Assembly: GCF_016595505.1 (NCBI RefSeq) | Contig: NZ_JAENIL010000008.1 | Coordinates: forward strand, 101,778 to 165,777 | Direction of reading: 5' to 3' | Source: Pelagicoccus mobilis | GTDB taxonomy: Bacteria; Verrucomicrobiota; Verrucomicrobiia; Opitutales; Opitutaceae | DNA length: 64,000 nt | Part shown: positions 1 to 7,981 of the stretch, in pieces | Layout: every line of letters starts with the position of its first letter | Position numbering within the stretch: position 1 is the first letter of the stretch | Translations under genes and position numbers: made by a program | Notes under the pieces: model-generated | Seen by the model: only the letters and a program-made list of their open reading frames with translations | The model's database searches: none | What the model was told of the DNA's origin: nothing

Positions 1-30
1 AGAGCTTTGATCTTTTCGCTCTAAATAGTT

Positions 31-58
31 GTGCCCGTTAGGGACAACGGGCTCTACC
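31..58. repeat. Interspersed palindromic repeat, copy 1
   Basis: A 28-base element with inverted arms GCCCGTT (33-39) and AACGGGC (46-52), followed by a CTCTACC tail. It matches the element at 7361-7387 except for a one-base gap and a few substitutions. The arms differ by paired changes (GTT/AAC here, GCT/AGC there), so the base pairing is kept. This is a REP-like intergenic element; its function is unknown. Confidence 0.6.
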
Positions 59-72
59 CTTCGGGGCTTGGG

Positions 73-123
73 GGAAGAAAGAAAAAAACTCCGCGTCCAG
101 CTGTGCAGCCGGAGGGCGGAGTT
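73..123 (-). terminator. Rho-independent terminator of the 79-aa gene
   Basis: Arms AACTCCGC (87-94) and GCGGAGTT (116-123) form a hairpin with an inner GC-rich loop. Read on the minus strand it is followed by a T run (complement of 82-88, then more T/C). It lies about 60 bases past the stop codon of the small minus-strand gene. Confidence 0.8.
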
Positions 124-180
124 GTTCAAAGTCTCTTGGACTAGGAATTTGTGTCCGTAAAATAAATACGGAACTGATAT

Positions 181-420
181 TTAGATCATGCAGGCGGTTT
201 CGCAGTCGGCATTGAGCATGAGGTACTCGTCGAGGCTAACCATCGATTCGGAAACGACGCGTGGCATGTAGTCGCCGCGGATGAGTCGGTTTTTAGCGTG
301 CAAGATGATGTCGAGGACCGGGTCGATGCTAATGTGTGCGTAGCGTGGATCGTCGAGCTGGACCTTGATGTAGGTCTCCAGGTCTCTCAGTGTGAGTTGC
401 GTGTCTATGCACAGTGTCAT
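181..420 (-). CDS. Small hypothetical protein, 79 aa
   Basis: I do not recognise this family. The protein is soluble, lacks a signal peptide or membrane segment, and has three cysteines, two of them near the C-terminus (CETACMI). The gene is supported by a near-perfect Shine-Dalgarno site, TAAGGAGG, on the minus strand just upstream of the ATG at 420, and by a clear terminator downstream at 73-123. It stands alone as a single-gene transcription unit. The strong ribosome site, unusual in this window, suggests it may be highly expressed. No function can be assigned from sequence. Confidence 0.7.
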   Translation of the reverse strand: MTLCIDTQLTLRDLETYIKVQLDDPRYAHISIDPVLDIILHAKNRLIRGDYMPRVVSESMVSLDEYLMLNADCETACMI

Positions 421-759
421 GGTTCCTCCTTATCTCTATGTTGCTTTGTGAATTTCGGGTTGGATTGATTTCCTTTCCCAGACTATCGTCTAAAAATCTA
501 AATTTGTTAAGTCTGGGGACAGTTAAAGAACCGTGAAGTTCACTTTGTATCCATAATTTTGAGATTCTATTACAAGGCTTTTACGAATACATAGGGTAAT
601 ATGGATTCACTTTTTGGGTACTTGTTAAAATTTTGCGAAGGAAGGTCCTCTGTACTCTGTTGGGGATGAGACTCGTAGGTGAGTCCGATTTTGTTCCATC
701 TATATTTTGGAAAATGTTGTTTCGTCCGATGAGTAGGGTGCGCTAGCTTGAGAACGCTT
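421..759. other. AT-rich intergenic region with an inverted repeat
   Basis: Divergent region between the 79-aa gene and the HDOD gene, visibly richer in A/T than the flanking genes. It contains an inverted repeat CCCAGACT (477-484) / AGTCTGGG (510-517) with a 25-base spacer, and a smaller one, GAAC/GTTC, near 528-541. It probably holds promoters for both genes. I see no reading frame or RNA gene in it. Confidence 0.5.
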
Positions 760-1617
760 ATGACAGAATACCCCTACCAGATTTCCCCAGTTGAAATGAA
801 GGCCGCTGCACTGAAGATGCCGGCTTCGCCGGAGATTTTTGTTAAGCTGGGGCGATTGCTTAAGGATAAGGACACGGAGATGTCTGATGTCCTTGGATTG
901 GTTCAACGTGATCCGACGTTGGTGGCTCAGGTGTTTCGTATCGCTAACACGGCTTATTTCAATACTGGCGATCCGGTCGAAAATCTGGAGGAGGGAATTA
1001 ACCGAATTGGCTTTCAGGAACTGCATCGGGTAATCGGCGTCGCTTCAATTTCCGGGGTCTTCAAGTATTGGAATTTAGCATACAAGGTAAGTGGGGATGT
1101 TATCTGGCATAACGCGCTGGCGACTGGATTGGCGATGGAGGAGCTAGCTGCCGTCAATGGAGAAGATCGAAGCGATGCATATACGGCTGGCGTCTTGAAG
1201 TCGCTGGGAAAGCTTCTGATCGACAATTGCGCAAAGACTCATTCGAAGCCGCCTATTTTCGATACGGATTCAGGAACGCCCGTGTTGATGTGGGAGGAGA
1301 GCGTGTTTGGAACGACGAATCCCAAGATGGCTGACTTCGTGATGGAATCTTGGAGCTTTCCGGAAATGCAGCTGGCCGCGATTCGTTTCCAGTATCAGCC
1401 CGAGTTGGCTCCGGAGGGAAGCCGATACGCCCGCATGCTGAATATCGCGAGCGGCATAGCCGAGAAGCTTGGCAAGCCTGTCCCCGGGGAGTCTAGTTAT
1501 TGGGAAATGGAAGAGTCGGCTTTTGCGGAAGCGGGACTGGATGCAGGCGACATTAAAAGTGTAACTGGCCGGAGTTCGGAGAAACTTAAGCGACTCCTGA
1601 AAGCTCTTGGTGAGTAG
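760..1617 (+). CDS. HDOD-domain protein (signalling output), paralogue of the one at 62 kb
   Basis: A 285-residue protein covered by an HDOD domain, a degenerate HD-type fold used in bacterial signalling without a phosphodiesterase active site. The INRIGF segment and the preceding sampling of NTAYF-type residues match the family. It is clearly paralogous to the gene at 61955-62794 (shared ISPxExKxAAxxxPxSP N-terminus and INRIGF motif). I prefer the ATG at 760 over the TTG at 748 because the paralogue aligns from there; neither has a strong ribosome site. Its 3' end overlaps the convergent kinase gene by 32 bases. The partner or signal is unknown. Confidence 0.8.
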   Translation: MTEYPYQISPVEMKAAALKMPASPEIFVKLGRLLKDKDTEMSDVLGLVQRDPTLVAQVFRIANTAYFNTGDPVENLEEGINRIGFQELHRVIGVASISGVFKYWNLAYKVSGDVIWHNALATGLAMEELAAVNGEDRSDAYTAGVLKSLGKLLIDNCAKTHSKPPIFDTDSGTPVLMWEESVFGTTNPKMADFVMESWSFPEMQLAAIRFQYQPELAPEGSRYARMLNIASGIAEKLGKPVPGESSYWEMEESAFAEAGLDAGDIKSVTGRSSEKLKRLLKALGE

Positions 1618-3166
1618 GAGTTCTGCTTAGCAGCCTTTGCATTAGATTGAGCTGGATGCGTGGAGTCATCCAGCAAAGGCTGAAAGCGAGTGAATTGATA
1701 TCCCGTGATGTGACTGGCATCTTAGGGATATGGAGATGGAGGATTTCCTGAACGAACTTCTCTCCCACGTACTTCCCTATTGCGGGGAGGAATGTGTTTT
1801 CTGGATCGAGATCGCACAAGACGCCTTGAAGCGTGAGAATTGTTTTCCGGTATACGAGTAACTGCTTTTTAAAACGAATCCCTTTCAGAGCCAATCGATC
1901 TATCAAGGCTGTGACATCTTCCAAATGAGGATAGCCTATGAACGGCAATTGGAGAATGCTGTTGTGCGATTCTTCTCTTATAGTTTTTAGGTCTTGGTCA
2001 GTTTGCGAATGGGATAGGTTTTGCAGCGAGTTCGAGAGAAGTTCGTCATCTCGTAAGAATAAAGCGGATACGATTCGGAGGATTTGGTGACGGTCCTTGG
2101 GGGCGATTCTCTCTACGAGTGCCCAATCGATCAATTTGAGGTTTCCAGTCTTTTCGTCCACGATCAGGTTTCCTGGATGTGGGTCGGCGTGTAGGAAAGA
2201 TGCTTTCTCGGCTTTTTGAAAAAGAGGTTGTGCGATGAATACTTGAATGAGGCGGTTGGCGAGATGACGACGTTCTAGGCTTCGATTTGTGAAGGCTTCG
2301 GTTACTTTAACGCCTTCTTCGTAAGACATTGCGGTGATCGTGTCGGTACAGAGTTCAGGCGAGAGCTCTGGTATTTGGATTCCGGTTACGTTCGCGTATT
2401 CCGATTTCGCTTCCTTTAAGTTTTTCTGCTCGTTACTGAACTCGAGTTCTGGAAGTAGGTGGTCGCGAATGTCGGCGATGATTTCTGCAAGGTTTACTGA
2501 TGATAATAGATCGAGTTCCTTGCTTTGATCTAGGTTCTGGATGAGTCCGTCCCATATTGACATCTCTTCCCAGAAGTATGCTCCGATATTGGGTTTGAGT
2601 ACTTTGAAAACGCCTTCTCGTCGATGGTCTGACTCTGGGGGGATAAACGAGAAGCGAACGACTGCGGCAACGCTCGCTTCGGAGTGGATGAGCTCTTCGA
2701 CCTGGATCGAGTAGCGTTCGATTTTCGAGCCGAGCTGATCGCGAATCGTTTTGAAGATGTAGGTGGGATCGACGTCGCGAATCGAGTTTTCGAGCTGGAT
2801 GAGAGCTTCGCGAAGCTCCGGGGCCAGATTTCGGTTTCGGGAAACGACCTGCCCGAGCTTTTGGAGCGTAGGCATCTCCGAGAGGAATATGAGCAGGCGT
2901 TGTTGCGGAGTGAGGTCGAGGTCAGTCAGCAACTTCTCAAGCCTTGGGACAAGGCGGCTTGGGGAGAGGTGGTCTACGAAATAGCGGAAGGCGGAGCTGA
3001 GTACTGGTTTCCATTGTGCGTAGCATGATGGAAGCAGGTTTTCTACGTGGAGCAGCTGACAAGCGATGCGACCTAGCTCCTCGTCGTTTGCGTCTCTTTC
3101 CACTTTTCTCGCGAGAGAAGAGGAGAGTTTTTTGAGTGCTCGTTTTTTAGGGTAGTGCTCCGTCAT
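1586..3166 (-). CDS. ABC1/UbiB-family atypical kinase
   Basis: A 526-aa member of the AarF/UbiB/ADCK family of protein-kinase-like ATPases, which support quinone or other isoprenoid lipid metabolism. Family signs are the KLGQ motif near the N-terminal third, the HADPHPGN catalytic loop, and a DWA metal-binding motif in place of DFG. A hydrophobic C-terminal pair of helices, seen in UbiB, is not obvious. The ATG at 3166 has AGGAG at good spacing. That ribosome site lies inside a perfect inverted repeat (3172-3202). No ubiquinone or menaquinone gene is adjacent, so the substrate pathway cannot be told from context. Confidence 0.8.
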   Translation of the reverse strand: MTEHYPKKRALKKLSSSLARKVERDANDEELGRIACQLLHVENLLPSCYAQWKPVLSSAFRYFVDHLSPSRLVPRLEKLLTDLDLTPQQRLLIFLSEMPTLQKLGQVVSRNRNLAPELREALIQLENSIRDVDPTYIFKTIRDQLGSKIERYSIQVEELIHSEASVAAVVRFSFIPPESDHRREGVFKVLKPNIGAYFWEEMSIWDGLIQNLDQSKELDLLSSVNLAEIIADIRDHLLPELEFSNEQKNLKEAKSEYANVTGIQIPELSPELCTDTITAMSYEEGVKVTEAFTNRSLERRHLANRLIQVFIAQPLFQKAEKASFLHADPHPGNLIVDEKTGNLKLIDWALVERIAPKDRHQILRIVSALFLRDDELLSNSLQNLSHSQTDQDLKTIREESHNSILQLPFIGYPHLEDVTALIDRLALKGIRFKKQLLVYRKTILTLQGVLCDLDPENTFLPAIGKYVGEKFVQEILHLHIPKMPVTSRDINSLAFSLCWMTPRIQLNLMQRLLSRTPTHQELSGVA

Positions 3167-3171
3167 CTAAT

Positions 3172-3202
3172 CATTCTCCTGACGCCTTACGGCAGGAGAA
3201 TG
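3172..3202 (-). promoter_or_regulatory. 5' hairpin enclosing the kinase ribosome-binding site
   Basis: Perfect 10-base inverted repeat CATTCTCCTG (3172-3181) / CAGGAGAATG (3193-3202) with an 11-base loop. In the minus-strand mRNA the AGGAG site (complement of 3176-3180) falls in the 3' arm, so folding would hide it from the ribosome. The opposite arm carries an identical AGGAG-like copy on the plus strand. The regulatory role is an inference. Confidence 0.5.
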
Positions 3203-3297
3203 ATATCCCAAGGAAATAGGTTCTCAAGGGAGACTAGCTGCCTCCTCGCTTTTAGAAGGAAACGTAATTGGCAAAGTAGAAGGTGTCCTAAAGGGGA

Positions 3298-5340
3298 CTA
3301 CTCCAATTCTGTATTGAAGTGGCCGCGGATGTTTTTGACAGCGTACTTGGTCAGCACGTTGCCCTTACTGCCTCTGCCTTTAACGAGGAGCTCGCCGAGG
3401 TCGTAATCGAACTCTTTGACGCGAGCGCTGCAGGTCGGGGTGAGGCGGACCTTGATAGGGCGGGTTTTGCCGTCGGGATTCGCTTTGAGGTAGTGAACCT
3501 TGGATCCTTTTGTTCCCTTGGTGAGGTCGTAAACCTTGTCGCGGGTAACGGCGTTGACGATGAAACGTTTCACGTAGCTGGCTCCGCGAGCGCCGTCGCG
3601 GTAGACCATGTCATAGATCGTGTCCTCGTCGCCTTTCTTCCAGAGAGCGACATGCAGGAGGTCTTTGCCGACGAAGACCTTGTCAGCGGCACGAGAAACT
3701 CGGAAGGTGCCGTCAGCAGAGAAGGCGATGAACTCGTCGAACTGGGAGGCGTCGCAGAGGAACTCGTCCTTTTTGAGAGAGAATCCGATGAATCCGTCCT
3801 CGCGGTTAATGAAGAGCTTTTGCTTCGGCAGGGCGACTTCAGTTGCCTTGATGGCGGTGAAGCTTTCGATACGCGTTTTGCGTTCGCGGCCTTTGCCGAA
3901 CTTGTCCTTGAGCATCTCGAAGTAGTTGATCGTGAACTTAACGATCGTCTTGAGATTGCGCTTAGTGGCCCGCATTTCCTTCTCGGTCTTCTTGATTTCC
4001 TCGTTCGCCTTGAAGGAGTTGAACTTGGAGATGCGCTTGATGCGGATCTCGGTGAGGCGCGTGACGTCGTCGTCGGTGACTTCGCGCTTGAGCGTGTGCT
4101 TGAAAGGATCGAGTCCTTTATGGATCTCGGAAATGACCGCTTCCCAAGTCTCACACTCTTCGATGCGGCGGTAGATGCGCTCTTCGATGAAGATGCGTTC
4201 GAGCGAGTCGAAGTGCCATTTCTCCTCAAGCTCGGCGAGCTTGATCTCGAGTTCGCGGCGGAGGAGTTCCTTTACGTTGGTCGCGGAGCGGCGGAGGATT
4301 TCGCTGACGCCGATGAACTGTGGTGTATCATCTTGGATGATACAGGCGTTTGGAGCGACGGAAACTTGGCAGTCTGTGAAGACGTAGAGGGCGTCGATGG
4401 TTGCATCCGCGTCGGAGCCCGGTGGGAGAGTGATGAGGATCTCTGCCTTTTCGGAGGTATTGTCCTCGATTTTCTTGATCTTGATCTTGCCCTTGGAATT
4501 GGCGGACAGGATGGAGTCGATCAGCGAACCAGTGGTGCAACCAAATGGGATTTCGCGGATGGCGATCTGGTATTTTGAGATCTTCTCAAATACGGCGCGT
4601 ACGAGGACGCGGCCGCCACGTAGGCCGTCGTTGTAGTTGGAGAAGTCGGCAATGCCACCTGTTTCGAAATCTGGATACAGCTCGAACTCTTCCTTGTTGA
4701 GGAAGGCGATAGCGGCGTCGATGATCTCGATGAAGTTGTGCGGGAGAATCTTACAAGCGAGTCCGACCGCGATACCCTCGGCTCCTTCGGTGAGGAGAAG
4801 CGGGAATTTGACGGGGAGGTGTATGGGCTCCTTGTTTCGGCCGTCGTAGGATTGTTGCCAGTGGGTTGTCTTGGGATTGAATACGACTTCGCGGGCGAAG
4901 GGGGAGAGGCGGGCTTCGATGTAACGAGCGGCAGCCGCGCCGTCGCCAGTGAGGGTGTTGCCCCAGTTCCCTTGGGTGTCGATGAGCAGGTTGCGCTGGC
5001 CCATGCCGACCATGGCGGAGTAGATGGAGGCATCGCCGTGCGGGTGGTAGCGCATGGAGTGGCCGACGACGTTGGCGACCTTGTTGTAGCGGCCGTCGTC
5101 GAGCTCCTTGAGGGAGTGCATGATGCGGCGCTGCACGGGCTTGAGACCGTCGAAGAGAGCGGGAACGGCACGGTCGAGGATGACGTAGGAAGCGTACTCG
5201 AGGAACCAGTTCTGGTAGGAGGTGGCGAGCGGGGCTTTGTCGTTGCCGGTGGTGTCGTGCTCGGCGTGGACGAGTTCAGTGGATGACTCGTCTTCTGGTT
5301 GTTCTTCGAAATCTAGTTGGTCTTGGGTGTCGTCGGACAT
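3298..5340 (-). CDS. parC: DNA topoisomerase IV subunit A (ParC)
   Basis: The 680-aa breakage-reunion subunit of a type IIA topoisomerase. The N-terminal part has the PVQRRIMHSL helix, the HPHGDASIY quinolone-region motif near residue 100, and the catalytic tyrosine at about residue 140 (AARYIEARLS). No gyrase box (QRRGGKG type) is seen in the C-terminal domain, and the protein is shorter than E. coli ParC, so topoisomerase IV is a better call than gyrase A. It carries an acidic 35-residue N-terminal extension. It lies 91 bases downstream of parE on the same strand, as expected for one operon that decatenates chromosomes after replication. Confidence 0.9.
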   Translation of the reverse strand: MSDDTQDQLDFEEQPEDESSTELVHAEHDTTGNDKAPLATSYQNWFLEYASYVILDRAVPALFDGLKPVQRRIMHSLKELDDGRYNKVANVVGHSMRYHPHGDASIYSAMVGMGQRNLLIDTQGNWGNTLTGDGAAAARYIEARLSPFAREVVFNPKTTHWQQSYDGRNKEPIHLPVKFPLLLTEGAEGIAVGLACKILPHNFIEIIDAAIAFLNKEEFELYPDFETGGIADFSNYNDGLRGGRVLVRAVFEKISKYQIAIREIPFGCTTGSLIDSILSANSKGKIKIKKIEDNTSEKAEILITLPPGSDADATIDALYVFTDCQVSVAPNACIIQDDTPQFIGVSEILRRSATNVKELLRRELEIKLAELEEKWHFDSLERIFIEERIYRRIEECETWEAVISEIHKGLDPFKHTLKREVTDDDVTRLTEIRIKRISKFNSFKANEEIKKTEKEMRATKRNLKTIVKFTINYFEMLKDKFGKGRERKTRIESFTAIKATEVALPKQKLFINREDGFIGFSLKKDEFLCDASQFDEFIAFSADGTFRVSRAADKVFVGKDLLHVALWKKGDEDTIYDMVYRDGARGASYVKRFIVNAVTRDKVYDLTKGTKGSKVHYLKANPDGKTRPIKVRLTPTCSARVKEFDYDLGELLVKGRGSKGNVLTKYAVKNIRGHFNTELE

Positions 5341-5361
5341 GTGGAAAGAGGTGTTTAGGAG

Positions 5362-5426
5362 TTAGGTTTTTAGGGGGTAGGGATTGGCGAGGTGTTGTTC
5401 CTACAGCCTAATTCCCTACTGCCTAA
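5362..5426. repeat. Imperfect inverted repeat in the parE-parC spacer
   Basis: Arms TTAGG (5362-5366) / CCTAA (5422-5426) and GTAGGGA (5377-5383) / TCCCTAC (5413-5419) nest with each other. The spacer is full of TTAGG/TAGGG words, unlike the coding flanks. It could be a degenerate interspersed repeat or an mRNA structure that tunes the parE to parC ratio. Confidence 0.4.
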
Positions 5427-5431
5427 GCGAC

Positions 5432-7279
5432 CTAGGACGCTTCTTCGACGAGGTCTTTTTCGACGTGGAGGTTGTCGATGATGAACTCTTGGCGTTTTGG
5501 CGTGTTCTTGCCCATGTAGAAGGTGAGCAGCTCGTCGATGTTGTGGAGGTGGGCCATGGTGACGGGATCGAGCTTCATTTCGGGGCCGATGAAGGTGGCG
5601 AACTCGTCGGGGGAGGCTTCTCCGAGTCCCTTGAATCGGGTGATCTCGGCGGTTTTTCCTAGCTTGGTAAGGGCTTTGTCCTTCTCGGCCTCAGAGTAGC
5701 AGTAGACTGTCTTCTTCTTATTTCGCACGCGGAAGAGCGGGGTCTGCAAGATGTAGAGGTGCCCTTGGCGGACGAGATCAGGGAAGAACTGAAGGAAGAA
5801 GGTCAGCAGCAGCATGCGGATGTGCATGCCGTCGACATCGGCATCGGTGGCGATTACGACCTTGTTGTAACGGAGGTCGTCGAGGCCGTCTTCGATGTCG
5901 AGGGCGGACTGGAGGCAGTTGAACTCGTCGTTTTGGTAGACGATCTTCTTGCTGAGTCCGAAAGCGTTGAGTGGCTTACCCTTTAGGGAGAACACGGCCT
6001 GCGTGTTGACGTCGCGGGTCTTGGTGATGGAGCCGCCCGCGGAATCACCCTCCACGATGAAGAGCGTGGCTTCGTCGGCTTGCTTGTGCTTGGTGTTGAA
6101 GTGGGCCCGGCAGTCGCGGAGCTTTTTGTTGTGCAGGTTGACCTTCTTGGCCTTCTCGCGGGCGAGCTTGCGGATGCCGGAAAGCTCTTTGCGTTCCTTT
6201 TCGGAAGCGACGATCTTTTGCTGGATCGCCTTGGCGGTCTCCGGGTAGCGGTGCAAGTGGTCGTCGAGCTCCTTCTTGATGAAGGTGTTGACGAAGTTGC
6301 GGATCGACTGACCTTTGGGGGCGATGTTCTGAGAGCCGAGCTTGGTCTTGGTTTGGGACTCGAAGACGGGCTCTTGGACGCGTATTGAAATCGCGGATAT
6401 GATGGAGGTGCGGACGTCGGCTGGGTCGTAGTTCTTGTTGAAGAACTCACGGATGGTTTTGACGATCGCCTCGCGGAAGGCGGCTTGGTGAGTGCCTCCC
6501 ATGGTGGTGTGCTGGCCGTTTACGAAGGAGAAGTATTCCTCACCGTAGTGGGTGCCGTGGGTTATGGCGACCTCGATGTCGTCACCCTTGAGGTGGATGA
6601 TCGGGTAGAGGATGTCGCCGGAAAGATTGTCCTGGAGGAGGTCTTTGAGGCCGTTCTCGGATTTGTAGATCTCGCCGTTGAGACTTAGAGTGAGGCCGGT
6701 GTTAAGGTAGGCGTAGTTCCAGAGCATGGCCTCGACGAACTCGAGGCGGTATTTGAAATTCTTGAAGACGGTACCGTCGGGGACGAATTCAACGTAGGTG
6801 CCGTTCTTTTCCTCTGTCTTTACTTTGCGGCTCTCGGTGACGAGTTCGCCGAGTTCGAAATCGGCCCGCTTGGTTTTGCCTTCGCGGAAGGCGGCGGCGG
6901 TGAAGGTTTGGGAGAGGAAATTGACTGCCTTGGTACCGACGCCGTTGAGGCCGACAGACTTTTGGAAGGTCTCGCTGTCGTACTTGGCTCCAGTATTAAT
7001 CTCGGACACACAGTCGACGACTTTGCCGAGCGGGATGCCACGTCCGTAGTCCCGAACCGTGACGGTGTCGCCTTGTATGGTGACGTCGATACGCTTGCCG
7101 TGGCCGGAAGTGTGCTCGTCGATCGAGTTGTCGATGATCTCTTTGATCAGTACGTAAATGCCGTCGTCTGGGGAGGAGCCGTCTCCTAGCTTGCCGATGT
7201 ACATGCCTGGACGCAGGCGGATGTGTTCACGGGGACTTAGGGATTTGATGCTCGACTCGGTGTAGTTCGATTCTGCCAT
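5432..7279 (-). CDS. parE: DNA topoisomerase IV subunit B (ParE)
   Basis: The 615-aa ATPase subunit. GHKL motifs: EIIDNSIDE (Asn about 51), DYGRGIP (Asp about 77) and the [11 protein letters not shown] lid. The transducer domain follows, then a TOPRIM domain with EGDSAGG (410-416) and TDADVDG (478-484). The length lacks the gyrase-specific insertion of E. coli GyrB, fitting ParE. The next gene on the same strand is parC, and the two products form the heterotetramer. The ATG at 7279 has no clear Shine-Dalgarno sequence. Confidence 0.92.
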   Translation of the reverse strand: MAESNYTESSIKSLSPREHIRLRPGMYIGKLGDGSSPDDGIYVLIKEIIDNSIDEHTSGHGKRIDVTIQGDTVTVRDYGRGIPLGKVVDCVSEINTGAKYDSETFQKSVGLNGVGTKAVNFLSQTFTAAAFREGKTKRADFELGELVTESRKVKTEEKNGTYVEFVPDGTVFKNFKYRLEFVEAMLWNYAYLNTGLTLSLNGEIYKSENGLKDLLQDNLSGDILYPIIHLKGDDIEVAITHGTHYGEEYFSFVNGQHTTMGGTHQAAFREAIVKTIREFFNKNYDPADVRTSIISAISIRVQEPVFESQTKTKLGSQNIAPKGQSIRNFVNTFIKKELDDHLHRYPETAKAIQQKIVASEKERKELSGIRKLAREKAKKVNLHNKKLRDCRAHFNTKHKQADEATLFIVEGDSAGGSITKTRDVNTQAVFSLKGKPLNAFGLSKKIVYQNDEFNCLQSALDIEDGLDDLRYNKVVIATDADVDGMHIRMLLLTFFLQFFPDLVRQGHLYILQTPLFRVRNKKKTVYCYSEAEKDKALTKLGKTAEITRFKGLGEASPDEFATFIGPEMKLDPVTMAHLHNIDELLTFYMGKNTPKRQEFIIDNLHVEKDLVEEAS

Positions 7280-7360
7280 CGGCGCAGATAGGAACGGGAG
7301 GCTAGGGCGAGATCAAGGGATTTTTCTGGAAGATTGGGGGATGGGGTGCTGTTCGCTATT

Positions 7361-7387
7361 GTGCCCGCTGGGACAGCGGGCGCTACC
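7361..7387. repeat. Interspersed palindromic repeat, copy 2
   Basis: Arms GCCCGCT (7363-7369) / AGCGGGC (7375-7381) followed by a GCTACC tail; homologous to 31-58. Its end overlaps the 3' end of the minus-strand GNAT gene, and the TAG stop of that gene (complement of 7383-7385) is part of the element. Confidence 0.65.
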
Positions 7388-7907
7388 TCAAGTCTTTGAC
7401 CATGGGGATGTCCTGCTCGTTTTCGGGGTCGAGGGAGCAGGCGGAACCGGCGTCGAACTGGAATCCTTGGCTGAGATAAAAGCCGACGGCTGAACCTGTT
7501 GGGGTGGTGTGAACGCAGAGTTGTTTAGCGCCAGATGCTTTGGCGGCGTCTTCGATCTCGAGATAGAGGGACTTGGCGATGCCGCTGAGGCGGTATTCGG
7601 CACTGACGTACATGGCGATGATCTGATCGACTCCTTCGTGAGCGTCGTGTTTGATCATGGCGATGCCTGTCATGGTGTCGCCGTCGTAGGCGCCGATCGC
7701 CTTCGCTCCGCCATCGAGCTCTTTTTTCCACCAGGAAATGAGTTTTTCCCAGAAGGCGGGATCGCTAGCGAATTCGACCGAATCGTCGTAGGCTTCCAAG
7801 TTTTGACCGGCCTTCCGGTACATTCGCTCCACGGATTCGGATCTGTCGATCTGGTGGACGGCTTCGAGGTCGGATTTGGAGAGCTTTTTGAGTTCGATTT
7901 GGGTCAT
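7383..7907 (-). CDS. GNAT-family N-acetyltransferase
   Basis: A 174-aa acetyl-CoA-dependent acyltransferase of unknown substrate. The GNAT core is visible: a beta-strand IIAMYVSAEYR, the acetyl-CoA loop RLSGIAKSLY (a variant of the Q/RxxGxG/A motif), and a C-terminal segment VGFYLSQGFQF typical of the family. I chose the ATG at 7907 (MTQIELKKL) because the upstream extension would need a TTG and looks non-coding. The stop codon falls in a palindromic repeat. It is divergent from the HTH-MBL gene with a 74-base gap. Confidence 0.75.
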   Translation of the reverse strand: MTQIELKKLSKSDLEAVHQIDRSESVERMYRKAGQNLEAYDDSVEFASDPAFWEKLISWWKKELDGGAKAIGAYDGDTMTGIAMIKHDAHEGVDQIIAMYVSAEYRLSGIAKSLYLEIEDAAKASGAKQLCVHTTPTGSAVGFYLSQGFQFDAGSACSLDPENEQDIPMVKDLR

Positions 7908-7981
7908 GCAGGGATTCGGCGAAAGAAGAGGTGGCTTGCTCGGTGCTTGCAAGAAGATTAACCAAACGGTAACCGGGGCGC

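Noticed and set aside
3319..4578. Long plus-strand open frame (419 codons) opposite parC
   Set aside because: It is fully antisense to a conserved gene, its protein is a Val/Asp/Glu-rich mirror of parC codons, and it has no recognisable domain.
4738..5286. Second plus-strand frame opposite parC
   Set aside because: Same mirror composition; the parC frame has clear catalytic motifs here.
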